Below, piece after piece: positions 33,909 through 44,870 of a DNA stretch of 64,000 nt; the first letter of the stretch is position 1; each line of letters begins with the position of its first letter. Location of the stretch: positions 18,276-82,275 of the forward strand of contig VXBP01000242.1 of assembly GCA_013400115.1 (NCBI GenBank), in the 5' to 3' direction. The DNA comes from Rhinopomastus cyanomelas. Lineage: Eukaryota > Chordata > Aves > Bucerotiformes > Rhinopomastidae. The notes beneath the pieces were generated by a model. The model did not search any database, was not told where the DNA came from, and worked only from the letters and a program-made list of their open reading frames with translations. The position numbers and the translations under genes are program-made.

Positions 33909-34030
33909 TCCTGGTTTGTACTTGGATGGGAGACATCTGGGTACACCAGGTGCTGTAGGCTTACCCTGCTCCAGCAGTTGGACTTAGATGATCTTTCAAG
34001 GTTCCTTCCAACCTGTAGCATTCTGTGACA
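33890..34030 (+). mobile_element. SINE-like element: 5S rRNA 3' half joined to a CR1 tail
   Basis: Bases 33892-33963 follow the 3' half of vertebrate 5S rRNA: AGCTAAACTGGGTTGG (box A), TCCTGGTTTGTACTTGG, ATGGGAGACATCTGGG (box C) and ACCAGGTGCTGTAGGC. Directly after it comes a CR1-type end: AGTTGGACTTAGATGATC, then AAGGTTCCTTCCAACC and ATTCTGTGACA. A 5S-type internal Pol III promoter fused to a LINE tail is the plan of SINE3-class elements; the tail would let CR1 reverse transcriptase copy it. Substitutions in boxes A and C suggest an inactive copy. An alternative is a 5S pseudogene with a CR1 inserted behind it, but the seamless join argues for one unit. Confidence 0.75.
33892..33963 (+). pseudogene. 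5S rRNA-derived segment (3' half)
   Basis: About 70 bases align by eye to 5S rRNA positions from roughly 49 to the 3' end, with several substitutions and a short deletion around the GACCGCC region. The 5' half of 5S is absent or unrecognisable, so this is not a functional 5S gene. Confidence 0.82.
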
Positions 34031-34248
34031 CAGATCAGCAATGCACAGACACTACAAAAAACCTCAGAACATAGAGTAAACTCTTACTTTGAGTGAATAC
34101 ATTGCAAGATTATTCTTCATTTTAGTGAAGGATAGATGGAAAGACAATACAAGCCAAGCAGGACCATGAAGCATCTCAATTTTTCTCCATCTTTCCCTCC
34201 TAAGACTCTGGGATGGATTCTTCTCTACCAAGGCCACTGATTCAAACC

Positions 34249-34328
34249 AAGTGATCCTGCTGTGGCAGGGGGATTGGACTAGATGATCTTTCGGGGTCCC
34301 TTCCAATCCCTAATGACTCTAGGATTCG
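34249..34328 (+). mobile_element. CR1 type A tail, about 80 bp
   Basis: AAGTGATCCTGCTGTGGC through GGACTAGATGATCTTTCGG to AATGACTCTAGGATTC. Its left boundary (AAGTGATCC) coincides with the spacer junction of the double-tailed CR1 copies, and it shares their AATGACTCTA end. Confidence 0.92.
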
Positions 34329-34831
34329 ATGAGTCTATGTTTTGGCTGTTGTTAAGCAACTGAGCATCAGGGTGAAAGTCCTGATGAATGATTCAGTCTG
34401 AAATGATTTGGTTTGGGTTAAATAAGAAAAGAATGAGCGAGATTCCAGAATACAGAGCTTCTTTTACTTCTTTTAACCTAAATACAATGAAGAGCGGATA
34501 GTCTTTCACTTTGCTTCCAATGTTTTAAGTTTTGGATTACTTGATAGGTTGGCAGAAGAAATCTTGGGAGTATAAATATCTTTGAGGAAGAAAGCTAGAA
34601 AATACTCTTGGTATTAAGGTTTAAACAGCATCCAGGAAGGAGGGATAAGAGAAATATATATTTCAAATAAAATATGAGGGTCAGCAAGGTCTATCTGATG
34701 AAAATACCCACTAACCATCTGGACATATTACCAATGACCAAGGGAACATAAGGTGCCATGAAGCTGATTTTGAGTTAAACAAGACGACCCCCATAAGTAC
34801 AGGCATCACAGTGTGAGTGTTTTACTCTGTT
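34329..34831. other. AT-rich unique spacer
   Basis: No repeat or exon was recognised. Confidence 0.35.
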
Positions 34832-35281
34832 TGTGTTGTCCAGAGGAGGGCTACAAGGATGAGTAAGAGACTTGAGCATCTCCCTGTGAAGAAAGACTGA
34901 GACAACAGGGGCTGTTCAGTCTAGAGAAGACTAAGAGGTGATCTTATTAATGTCTGTAAACATCTGAGGGGTGGGTGCCCACTGGAAGATGCCAATCTCT
35001 TTTCTGTGGGGCACAGTAATAGGGGAGGAAATACTGGGTACAAAACTTGAACACAGAAGGTTCCACCTCAACATGAGGACAGACTTATTTACTGTGAGGG
35101 TGACAGAGTCTTGGAACAGGCTGCCCAGAGAGGTTGTGGAGTCTCCTGCTCTGGAGATTTTCAAAATCCCCCAGGTGGCAGCCCTGTGTGACCTGCCCTA
35201 GGTGATCCTGCTTTGGCAGGGGGTGGTGGGCTACATGATCTCTAGAGGTCCCTGCCAACCCCTGGCATTCTGTGATTCCAT
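34832..35281 (+). mobile_element. CR1, intermediate age, about 450 bp
   Basis: Sense copy from GTCCAGAGGAGGGCTACAAG through GGTTCCACCTCAACATGAGG to GGCATTCTGTGATTCC. It keeps the type A layout but is more diverged (GGGGGTGGTGGGCTACATG in the tail). Confidence 0.92.
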
Positions 35282-36362
35282 TCATCAAAGAAGAGACTAC
35301 AGCTAACCATGTCCACCCATATTTAAGCATAATTTAACTACCTACATTTGTCTTAGATGTATAGAGAATTTAGTACTCAACCATCTCATTGTCATTGTTG
35401 CCTTGGATACCAGAACTGCTCTAAAATCAATTTAATATTTAAGGATTTGATCTTGGAAGAGCCTGGCTTCCATCCAGCAGAGCACTTAGCCACCTGCATA
35501 CCTTCAATCACTCAGATGCTTTCAATACAGCGGGACTCCTCGCATCCTTAAGTTACATCACACGCTTGGACCTTGCTGAACTACAGCCAGAGCACCCAAC
35601 ACCTTGCAAGAACAAACCCCAAGCAAAAAAGGTCACTGCAGAAGTGAGGAGCACAGATGTTGTACATAAAGCTGCTGTTTTTTCAATAGTGTATGGAAAG
35701 GTTGCTTCTTCACTTACTGCATCTGCATTTGGACTGAATGTGAAACAGGACCTCTCTCACAACTCCTTGCCTGCAGATCGTTTGGCTCCATCCCTCACGG
35801 TGGAAGCTGAACATGAAGAACGCATCCAGCACTTGCTATCAGCAGAGAAGTCCCCAGTGTCATGTTTACAAATGGGGATTTTTTGCTAAACACAATTAAA
35901 GTGTCACCTTGGCAACAAGAGAAAATAAAGCCTAGCGCAGCAGGGGAGAAGTTCTTACACCTCTCAAGAGAAGAACATGCTGGCTAGATTCTTCAGTGCT
36001 CACACTATCCTTGAAGCCAGGGCTGACATTCCCTTCCCAGCAGAAAAGCCTCACTCAGCACAGGATCTCCCAGGGGTACAAAAGGTGGTGAATAATCAGC
36101 TGGATGAGTTTGGGGCAGTGCTGGGAATGAAACTCTGGACAGACAGCTGGTTAATTTTCTAGTATGACCACTCTACCTCCACCCTTCACAAGCCACAGGC
36201 CTGGGCTTCCCACCTAGGGTGAGTATTGAGATGTAGAGATGGAGTGTGAAGAGCCACAAGCTAAAAGGAAAACCAGTGGAAGAAGGAACAGGGATTTTAT
36301 GGTGTTTTGTCACACCAGCAGGGCACATCCTCATAGCACACTGCATGCTCATGGCCACGTGA
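35282..36362. other. Unique stretch with an RFX-type X-box
   Basis: GTCACCTTGGCAAC at 35903-35916 fits the RFX X-box rule GTNRCC, 0-3 bases, RGYAAC exactly. No exon or repeat was recognised. The 107-codon frame 35566-35889 has no domain. Confidence 0.4.
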
Positions 36363-36815
36363 AGAATCACAGGACACTAGGGATTGGAAGGGACCTCGAA
36401 AGACAATCTAGTCCAATCCCCCTGCCACAGCAGGACCAGCTAGACCAAGTCACACAGGAACATTTCCAGGCAGTTTTAAATGTCTCCAGAGAAGGAGACT
36501 TCTGCAGCCTCCTTGGGCAGTTCCTTCCAGTGCTCTGTCACCCTCACTGTGAAGAAGTTCCTTCTCACATTGATGTGGAACCTCCTATGTTCCAGCTGAC
36601 ACCCATTGCCCCTTGTCCTGTCATTAGATGCCACTGAGAAGAGCCTGGCTCCATCCGCCTGACACCCACCCTTCACCCATTTATAAACATTAATGAGGTC
36701 ACCCCTCAGTCTCCTCTTCTCCAAGATAAACAGACCCAGCTCCCTCAGCCTTTCCTCATCAGGGAGGTGTTCTACTCCCTTTATCATCTTTGTGGCTGCT
36801 GCCCAGCCTCTCCCC
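36363..36815 (-). mobile_element. CR1 type A, about 450 bp
   Basis: AGAATCACAGGACACTAGGG through ACACCCATTGCCCCTTG to ATCATCTTTGTGGCTGC. A 115-codon minus frame (36823-36476) retains much of the ORF2 C-terminus. Confidence 0.95.
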
Positions 36816-37197
36816 TTCACCACTCCTTTAAGCCACCATCGAACTGGCCAGATGGGCTTTCCAGGTCAAACTCTCCTCTGTAAATGTAAATGTTACTGTT
36901 CTTTTTGAGAGCATTTCAAATCAATAGACTCACATGAAAGGGCTCTGCAGCTCACAAGAATCCAAGCAGCAAGAACCCTAGCCTGGTCAATACAGACTGG
37001 AGAGTCCACCCCGACACGCAGCCTGTAGTGGTACAGCAGCGCTAACTGCACCTTCCCAGTGGGGAGGATCACAGTGTCTGCAGTGTGATCCAACAACCCC
37101 AGAAGGTAAAATAAGTAACTTGTAACAGGCATTTATAGATAAGGCAATAGCCACGTTTTCTTTCCCTCAATCACTGGTCAGTCAGGTTTCAGACAGT
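36816..37197. other. Unique non-coding spacer
   Basis: No repeat or exon was recognised. Confidence 0.35.
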
Positions 37198-37255
37198 TGT
37201 AGGATGTTAGGGGTTGGAAGGGACCCAAAGAGATCGAGTCCACCCCTCAAGTCCT
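37198..37255 (-). mobile_element. Short CR1 tail, same variant as 19347-19402
   Basis: TGTAGGATGTTAGGGGTTGG, then AAGGGACCCAAAGAGATCG and AGTCCACCCC. Confidence 0.8.
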
Positions 37256-38851
37256 CTTGCTTGGCCTTCTCTTTGTTATTCTTTAACTCCAGCACTCTCT
37301 GTGGAGCACAGGAAACTCTGAAAACCAACCAAGATACCCAACAGCTCATCTAACTCCCTTCCCTCACCATCTCCCCTCCAAACTGAAGCCAGGAGAATAA
37401 CTAGAGGCCAATTAAACTCAACAGGTTGAAGCTGTTCACAAGGGAGCAGTCAGTCTAAGCAAAGGAATCTTTCCCAGCACTCTGAAGGACCATCAGCAAA
37501 AGGTCACTTTCAAGTGTTTCCATTCTCTCTGCAGCTGTTTAATTGCCACACACAGAGCACCCCTGGAAGAACAATTCAGAGAGATCAAACTGCAATTACT
37601 AATTAATTCACAGACGGCAGTTGTTCAGCGTTGGTGTCTGAAGCCAATCAGACTTCAGTGCTACAGAAGATACGACTTGACCTCTCAACTCCACTGACCC
37701 CTCACTTCTCCCAGATGAATTTTTCTGAGAAAGCCTGAATCATTTATGTGAGGTGTCTAAAGATGCTCAGCTTCTCTCATCCACACTGCACAAGTTCAGC
37801 CAGTCTCTCTTCTCACAAAAGGCTTCTTGACTTTTTCCCAGCATATTTTCCTCTCCCCAGCGAGGTGCCAGCACAGACGTCCCTCCTCCTGGCAGCTGCC
37901 AGCTGCACTGTCACAGCTCCCCAGCTCAGAGAGAAGCCAGCTTGTGCCTGCTGAGGAGGGACACCTCAGCTCACAGTTTGCAATGCACCTGTACAAGCAC
38001 TCGCTCCTGTACCCACTCCATCCCCACGGCCCAGACAAGCTGTACTCTTGCCTTGCCTGTACTGAGACAGCATCAGTCTCCTCAGAGCATCATCAGGATC
38101 CTACCTAACAGAGAATATTTTTAAAAGCTACGTAACATGGGAAGCAGACGGGGGAGATCAGACATTGACATGGCTGCACAGAGAAATTCCTGCAGCTCGA
38201 TTCCATTCTGATTTCATTTGGCTGCCGCGGCAGTTTATCACTTCTCAGCACTGAGCAGCCTTTTTAACCTTTCAATTAGCCTTTTGTTTTGTGCAGCATC
38301 AAGAGAGAGAGAAGGGGTAGCTGCTAGCAGGTAGCACTACCCAAAGCACCAGCTGTCCTGAAAACACGTGCCAGGCTTTCAGAGTTAGTGGCTAACAGAT
38401 TCAGGTGGTAGCAAGCAAGAGCATCTCTGCTTTTTGCAGGTACTGACTGCAGCAGGAAGTCTGGTCTCCTTGTGAGCGCTGACAGGAAGAAAAACAACAG
38501 CTGGCACTGGAGGAAAGAATTCATGATTCAATGATCTTGATTATTGATACTTTCAAGAAGAGAGGCTGACTGCAGCCATCAAAGCGGGTGGGGGAAGCAA
38601 GGCAGCACCATGGTAGTTTAAAGCCTTCACACAATAGCCTTGCCTTGGAACCCCATGTGCAAGATCCACCAGCTGATGAGAAATCTCTACCAGTTACAAC
38701 CCAGCTCACAAACTGCTTCTCCCTGAGAGAAGGGAAGAATTTCATTACCTTGGCTTTTTACTTTAAAAGACCAAAGGACACCAACACCCACAAGACCCAA
38801 GATACTGCAGAACAGCAGCATTCTAGGACAGATTTGCCCACTTGCCCAAAT
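37256..38851. other. CR1-free 1.6-kb stretch with homeodomain-type motifs
   Basis: GCAATTACTAATTAATTC lies near 37590-37608 in unique sequence. The block 38200-38300 (CTGCCGCGGCAGTTTATC) contains a short GC palindrome, CTGCCGCGGCAG. No exon or transposon was recognised. Confidence 0.35.
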
Positions 38852-39017
38852 CCATAGAATCATCACGGCTGGAAGGACCTCCGGGGTCATCGAGTCCAAC
38901 CTTTCTCCTAGTATCTAACAGCTAGAACATATCCCTAAGCACCACATCCACTTGTTCCTTAAACACCTCCAGGGATGGTGACACCACCACCTCCCTGGGC
39001 AATCCATTCCAGGGGAT
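38852..39017 (-). mobile_element. CR1 type B, about 166 bp
   Basis: CATAGAATCATCACGGCTGG, AAGGACCTCCGGGGTC, AACACCTCCAGGGATGGTG and CCATTCCAGGGGATGG. The 3' end is complete. Confidence 0.9.
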
Positions 39018-40206
39018 GGATGAGGGGAGAACCTCAAGAAACTACCATCAGCAGATCAGAGTTGTGTATTGAAGCAGAACACACTCAGCTTTCTGCTTAA
39101 CGCAAACCTAGGTGCGTGACTCTTATTTCAGACAGAAAGCTTCTGTGAAGCTCTATCCTTCCCAGCTAACCTTCTCTTAAAATAGAAGTTGGTGCTAACA
39201 AAAGACACTGCCTCTACTGATACAAGCCAACATGTGGAGAAGACACACAAGGCTTGGCCCTTTTTCCCTAGAAAGGCCTCCGTCACTGATGAAGCATCTC
39301 TTAGTGCTCACAAAACCAAAGCAGAGAAGTGCAGGCTCACAGCACTGCCAGGAGACTCGCAAGACCACTATGAGACTAGGGCTGATTCCCTTCCTGCTAG
39401 TACTGCACAGACCCCAAGCACTGCAGAGAAATGAGAATTGATTCCCTGCTGTTTAAGCACGTGTAAGAGAATCTCATGCTTCTGTTCCAACAGCTCAGAA
39501 AAGGAAGAGCATTTGAAGACAGTAGGGCACAACCACAGAGCAGCAAAAGATCTTGTGTAGATGCTTCTTTAGGTACAAGGTGATGATCAGATGCTTCAGA
39601 CCTTGCAAGAAACTGCAAATAAAGACTTCATCTGTTTGAGAGAGCATCAGATGCTTGAGGCTGTACAAGTAGCCACAATCTCCTGTACATGACTAGCTCT
39701 TGCAGTACCACGTAAGCAAAACATTCACAGCTCCTCGCTCACCTCTCCTCTGTGAATGAATCCCATCACAGTACAGCCCGTGTTAACCACCAAGGAGACC
39801 TGACACCTCTTGATTGTTTCTGTCTCTTGTCAGATTTACAGTGACCAACAGGACCAGCTTGCCTGAGACAAGTGGCAGTCACAGGGGATGGAAGAGTAAC
39901 AACCAAAACCGCGTCAAACACGCTCCTGTAACAGAGACACCTGAACGTCCCGTTATCTCTGCGCGACAGCAAGAGAACAAGGCTGTCCACGATGCTTCAA
40001 GATGAAAGGGTAGCAGGTGGTTCATTAATGCAAATGGCCCCCAGCGAGTCTGATCTAATTAGTAATTACATCTCAGATCTTACCCTGGCAACCCCCCCAA
40101 CCCTAAGTTTGAAGAACAATTTTACATTTATATATGCAGCGTGAACAAGTGAAAGAGATTCTGTATGTAGGAGCAACTTCACTTTGCACTCTGCAGTTTG
40201 TGAAGG
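39018..40206. other. CR1-free stretch with POU and homeodomain motifs
   Basis: ATGCAAAT at 40028-40035 and CTAATTAGTAATTAC at 40055-40069 lie within 45 bases. No exon or repeat was recognised. Confidence 0.38.
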
Positions 40207-40539
40207 TGATTTATGTCTATAAATATTGGAAGGGTGGGTGTCAGGAGGATGGAACCAGGCTCTTCTCAATGTCATCTAGTGATGGGACAAGGGGCAATGG
40301 GTGTGAGCTGGAACAGAGGAGCTTCCACATCAATATGAGAAGGACCTTCTTCCCAGTGAGGGTGACAGAGCACTGGAAGGGGCTGCCCAGGGGGGTCGTG
40401 GAGTTTCCTTCACTAGAGATGTTTAAGACCCGCCTGGATATGTTCCTGTGTGACTTGGTCTACATGACCCTGTTGTGTCAGGGGAACTGGACTAATGATC
40501 TTTCGAGGTCCCTTCCAATCCCTAATGATCCTACGATTA
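40207..40539 (+). mobile_element. CR1 type A, about 333 bp
   Basis: Sense copy from ATTTATGTCTATAAATATTG through GGGACAAGGGGCAATGGG to TAATGATCCTACGATTA. A 173-codon frame (40134-40655) runs through it, but the CR1 stop codon is lost and the ends are unrelated. Confidence 0.95.
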
Positions 40540-40790
40540 CTTATAGCCTGAAAAGAAGCATCCAATTCCTTCCACCGCAAGCAAAGGCTATTCCAAGTGC
40601 TATTTTAACTCCTAATCAGAACCTGTTCCTTTCTTCCTCCACAAAACCCGAGTAAAATAATCCCTCTGGCATACAAGCACTCACATTCCCTTCAAACCAG
40701 GAACTAGAGACTTTGGATGTGGGGGAAAAGGGCTTAACCTCAATGTTCACCATTTCCCTACTTAAGTGCAACCATGACAATTCAGCTGGC

Positions 40791-40922
40791 TCATCTCTGG
40801 AGACATTTAAAACCCACCTGGGTATGTTCCTGTGCAACTTGATCTAGGTGGTCCTGCTCTGGCAAGGGGATTGGACTAGATGATCTCTCAAGACCCCTTC
40901 CAATCCCTAATTTTGTGACTCT
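40791..40922 (+). mobile_element. CR1 type A tail, about 130 bp
   Basis: TCATCTCTGGAGACATTTAA through CAACTTGATCTAGGTGG to CCCTAATTTTGTGACTC. Confidence 0.93.
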
Positions 40923-41035
40923 AATCTGTAAACAGGATGAAGACAGAAGAGTCATTCTTGAAGGCAACACAGCTACTCCGAGTGCTATGAACTTCCTTCA
41001 CAGTGAGGAAAGCACACTCATGGCTTCCTGTCAGT

Positions 41036-41070
41036 GTAGGTTCACTACTACTTGAGTAGGTTCACTACTA
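41036..41070. repeat. 15-bp direct repeat
   Basis: GTAGGTTCACTACTA occurs at 41036-41050 and 41056-41070, separated by CTTGA. This is a 20-bp period present twice. It is probably a local slippage duplication. Confidence 0.8.
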
Positions 41071-41265
41071 GAGCACCACAGTGCTGGGACTCACACAAAG
41101 CAGCAAACAGCTGTTTAGGACACAACCAGATTTGTCACTATCATCCACAACCAGCAGCAGAAACATCAAACTTGGGTGTGTTTTCCTAGCACAAGTCAAG
41201 GTAGAAGACTTGTTAGTTCTGAATAATGACAGAGGGCAGTGACATGCCTGGGGAAGAGCATAAGG

Positions 41266-41830
41266 AATTCACTGAGGTTGGAAAAGGCTTCCAACTTGCT
41301 CAAAATTGGACCAACTTTGATGCTACAACCAGCTTCATACTTGGATAAAGTTGGTCACGAACTTGCCCAGATGAGTTTTGAGTATCTGCAGGGGTGGAAA
41401 CAGCACAATTTCTATAGCCACTGGTTCTAGTGTTTGACCTGCCCTACAGTGAAAGAGATTCTTACAAGCTATCTGGGATTTCCCACGTTGCCACTTGGCC
41501 CTTTGCCTCTCACCCTGTCTCTGTGCAGGTCTAAGAAGAGACTGGCTCTGTCTCCTCTGTGACCTCTCACCATGTAGCCAAAACCAGGTCTCAGATCCTG
41601 CTGGAGCCTTCCAGACCAAGAAAACTCAGCTCTCAGAGCCTCTCCTAGTGTCCTGTGCTCCCCTGCCCAAACCATTGCAGTGGCTGGACTCTGCATTCCA
41701 GGTACTGAGGACCCCAAAACAGGACCCACTGCTGCAGTTATGGCTTCACAAGTGCTGGAGAGAGGTGGGCAAACACTTCTTGCAAGCCTGCTGGCTACAC
41801 ACCTGATACCACAGCAAGAAGGGCAAACAG
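41266..41830 (-). mobile_element. CR1 type B, decayed, about 565 bp
   Basis: AATTCACTGAGGTTGG, then AAAAGGCTTCCAAC. Further in, GGCTGGACTCTGCATTCC and GTACTGAGGACCCCAAAAC occupy the RT C-terminal positions, followed by CCTGCTGGCTACACACC. The 271-codon minus frame 42284-41469 overlaps it and is a chance frame. Confidence 0.72.
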
Positions 41831-42750
41831 CAGACCGAGCTCCAGCTTGAGGGGTTCTCAGCCCAAGGCTGAGAAAATCCTGGGATGGAACCGATCCATG
41901 GAGTAATTCTGACAACTTTTCAGTCATGTCATAATGTTTTACTGAACTAGAGCTTCCAAAAGCGACAGTATCTTCCGTTCCAAAAACCCACCGCAAGCTC
42001 CCAGCTGCTTCCAAAAGCACAGTTGCAGCTGCCTCCACACGGCCACGCAGACACTGGGAGCAGAAAGCACTCAGGAGGAGGCAAACGTGCACACGTTTTG
42101 CAAGAGAGGTAACGCACATGGGAAAGAAAACCTCACTCCATCTGCACCCCAGTTGTCTCCCTACGTGGACCAGCTTGAGTTTCTGGCCCTCCCTGGCTCT
42201 GTTTGCCTGCAGGCGGTGGGCAGGCGAGGTGTGAAAAGCGTAGGGTGGGCCTGTCAGCTCCCAGCTCTGCCACAAAATAGTCAAAGCCCAGACTTGCTCA
42301 GCTCTTACTCGTGTTCCTGTGGAAGAGTTAGTAACAGGTTATTGTTCTTTAACGTGGCCACGGAACAACACACTTACTCATTTGTACCTTCTCTCATGAG
42401 AAATCTTTACGTTCATAGAGCTACCAGGGGATGTTTAAAAATAAAGCAGGTTTCTAAACAGCTTTTGATGCAAAACAACCTTTAGGACCTATCTGTAGGT
42501 TTTCACATTCTACACTCACCTGTTTCCCCTCCTCTTTATTCCTGGTGCTTCTAGAAACAAACAGCTACTGCACAGCAAACGTTAGCCACAAACAAACTGA
42601 CTGCTGCAGCCAAGACACAGTTGTGGAGTGATAAGTGCTGTAATATTATCCCATTTTTCTGCTGCATTGCAACCCACCACATATTTATAGAAACTGCTAG
42701 AAATGCTGCTTCTTGAGATCAAAACAAATTAGGAGCTGTGGGATCCCTTT
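41831..42750. other. Unique non-coding sequence
   Basis: No exon or repeat was recognised. The long minus frame covering part of it has no domain. Confidence 0.35.
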
Positions 42751-43336
42751 TCACTGAATCACAGAACATCAGGGATTGGAAGGGACCTCAAAAGATCATC
42801 CAGTCCAATCCCCCTGCCACAGCAGGATCACCTAGACCAAGTCACACAGGAACACATCCAGGGGGGTTTTAAATGTCACCAGAGAAGGAGACTCCACAAC
42901 CCTCCTGGGCAGCCCCTTCCAGTGCTCTGTCACTCTCACTGGGAAGAAGTTCCTTCTCATGTTGATGTGGAACCTCCTATGTTTCAGCTCACACCCATTG
43001 CCCCTTGTCCTATCACTAGATGCCACAGAGCAGAGCCTGGCTCCATCCTCCTGACACCCACCCTTCACATATTTATCAACATTAATGAGTTTACCCCTCA
43101 GTCTCCTTTTCTCCAAGCTCTAGAGACCCAGCTCCCTCAGCCTTTCCTCAGCAAGGAGGTGTCCTACTCCATCATCTTTGTGGCTCTGCACTGGACTCTC
43201 TCCAGCAGTTCTGTGTCCTTCTGCAGCTGAGGGGCCCAGAACTGGACACAAGTCTCCAGATGCAGGGCAGAGTAGAGGGGGAGGAGAACCTCTTTCCATC
43301 TGCTAACCACCCCCATTCTGATCCACCCCAGGACTG
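42751..43336 (-). mobile_element. CR1 type A, about 585 bp
   Basis: TCACTGAATCACAGAACATC through TGCCCCTTGTCCTATC to CTGATCCACCCCAGGAC. It reaches the RT-thumb coding region. A 94-codon minus frame survives at 43116-42832. Confidence 0.95.
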
Positions 43337-44296
43337 AAATTCAGAAGAATAAATTTCCTACAAAAAACCTCCCTAGCTCGTGCAGCTTGCAATGCAACCA
43401 AGAGAGAAAATAAAGTATTAAGACACGTGTTTTTTACAAGGGCACTTGACTCTTATGGCTGCACTTCAGTGCCTGGATTCTGAATGGACCTGAGGTGTGA
43501 GAAGCCAAGATCTAAACTCGATGCAGTCCGGGCAGTTGTGCCCGGAGCACCCGAGTGCACGGTGACGATATGCCTGCTGCCACGAGGCACGGAGGGCTGG
43601 AAGCTGCTCTTGCAAGAAGGACAGGCTGCTCTGCTCAACATTTCTCAGTGCTCAGCGAGGTGAGCAGATACTTCTGTCACGTCTCACACACAACGTTCTC
43701 TCCGTGTCAAGCAGAGAGCCAAACAATCCTGCTCACCAGAGGATGTTCACGGCTGCAGATTAATCCCTCCCTCCAAGTGTTGTTATTTCCCAGAATAACA
43801 GATCTTTTTGTCAAGTATATTCAAACTGCTCAAGTCCCTGGCTGCTGGCTCTGGATAGGTGATCTTCACAGGATGAGCTGTCACCTTGGAAGTAAAACAG
43901 CAGTAAAGAGTGTTTTCACAGAGAGTATTTGTTCTGCTAGGCTGAGTAATTGGGCTGAGAGTTAACACACCGATGACTCCGAAATACAGAAAGCTGCTTA
44001 TTTACAAGGCTGCCTGGGACTTTATTGCAATATTCAATCAAATACTTCAAAACAAGGATCATAACAGCTAGTTCTGTATAGATTTGTCTGAGATGGAAAG
44101 AAACACCCGAGGAAATCATTCTAGAGAGATGCCACTGAAGTATTTAAACTCCCCAGTTGTGCTTCAGATAACAAAAGACATCACAAGGCCCCTCAAACGT
44201 GACACAGTTCCATTTGTCAAGTGCATTCACACTGCTCACGTCCAAGGAAAACTCATTTTCAGTCTGAACTTCTATTTGTAGGTATTTGCCATTAAG
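43337..44296. other. Unique non-coding sequence
   Basis: The 136-codon plus frame 43555-43965 has no domain. No repeat was recognised. Confidence 0.35.
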
Positions 44297-44424
44297 TGTT
44301 TGCAAAAACCCACCTGGATGTGTTCCTGTGCAACGGGGTCCAGGAGGTCCTGCTCTGGCAGGGGGATTGGGCTAGATGATCTTTTGAGGTCCCTTCCAAC
44401 CCCTAATGTTCTGTGATTCTGTGA
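44297..44424 (+). mobile_element. CR1 type A tail, about 128 bp
   Basis: TGTTTGCAAAAACCCACCTG through GGGATTGGGCTAGATGATC to GTTCTGTGATTCTGTGA, with two intact terminal octamers. Confidence 0.94.
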
Positions 44425-44809
44425 ACAGGCTGCCATTCTCAGGTCCACCCAGGATCAAGACAGCTGTTTCCACATCAAGCAACCCTCTCAAACCGAAACA
44501 ATCCAGAAGTCAGAGGGACTAACAAACATCGAAGAACTTGCTTTAATGAGCACTGGATCCAAGTATTAATTCATTTCCCAACACAGAGGAATTCCCAGCC
44601 ATTATTCATTCATACACTGCAGTGATACAAGCAGTAATTTGCCTTTCTGGATTTCTTTTTTTAAAAGAAAAAAATCATACTTAGAACTTGTTTCACATAA
44701 TTATGGAAATAATTATGTCAATAATTTATATTTAATAATATTAGTCAAATAGTACCTGATGTTTCCTGGGATAAACAATTCTCAGTAAGGAACTGAATAT
44801 TTACTCCAG
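44425..44809. other. AT-rich unique spacer
   Basis: Bases 44640-44755 are strongly AT-rich, including CATAATTATGGAAATAATTATG split by GAA, an imperfect palindrome. No exon was recognised. Confidence 0.4.
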
Positions 44810-44846
44810 AATCACAGAACATAAGGGATTGGAAGGGATTGGAATG
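44810..44846 (-). mobile_element. CR1 type A stub, about 37 bp
   Basis: AGAATCACAGAACATAAGGG, then ATTGGAAGGGATTGG. Only the extreme 3' end is present, with ATTGGAAGGG partly duplicated. Confidence 0.75.
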
Positions 44847-44870
44847 TTCAGTTGCCACAATTTCTTCTAA

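Noticed and set aside
33821..34021. 66-codon minus frame across the 70-bp repeat and 5S-like part
   Set aside because: A shadow of repetitive, 5S-derived DNA with no coding support.
40134..40655. 173-codon plus frame
   Set aside because: Its centre is the CR1 ORF2 C-terminus read through a lost stop. It is not a gene.
41469..42284. 271-codon minus-strand open frame, the longest in the window
   Set aside because: Its C-terminal part overlaps a decayed CR1 and the rest shows no domain, splice signals or start context. It is GC-helped chance.
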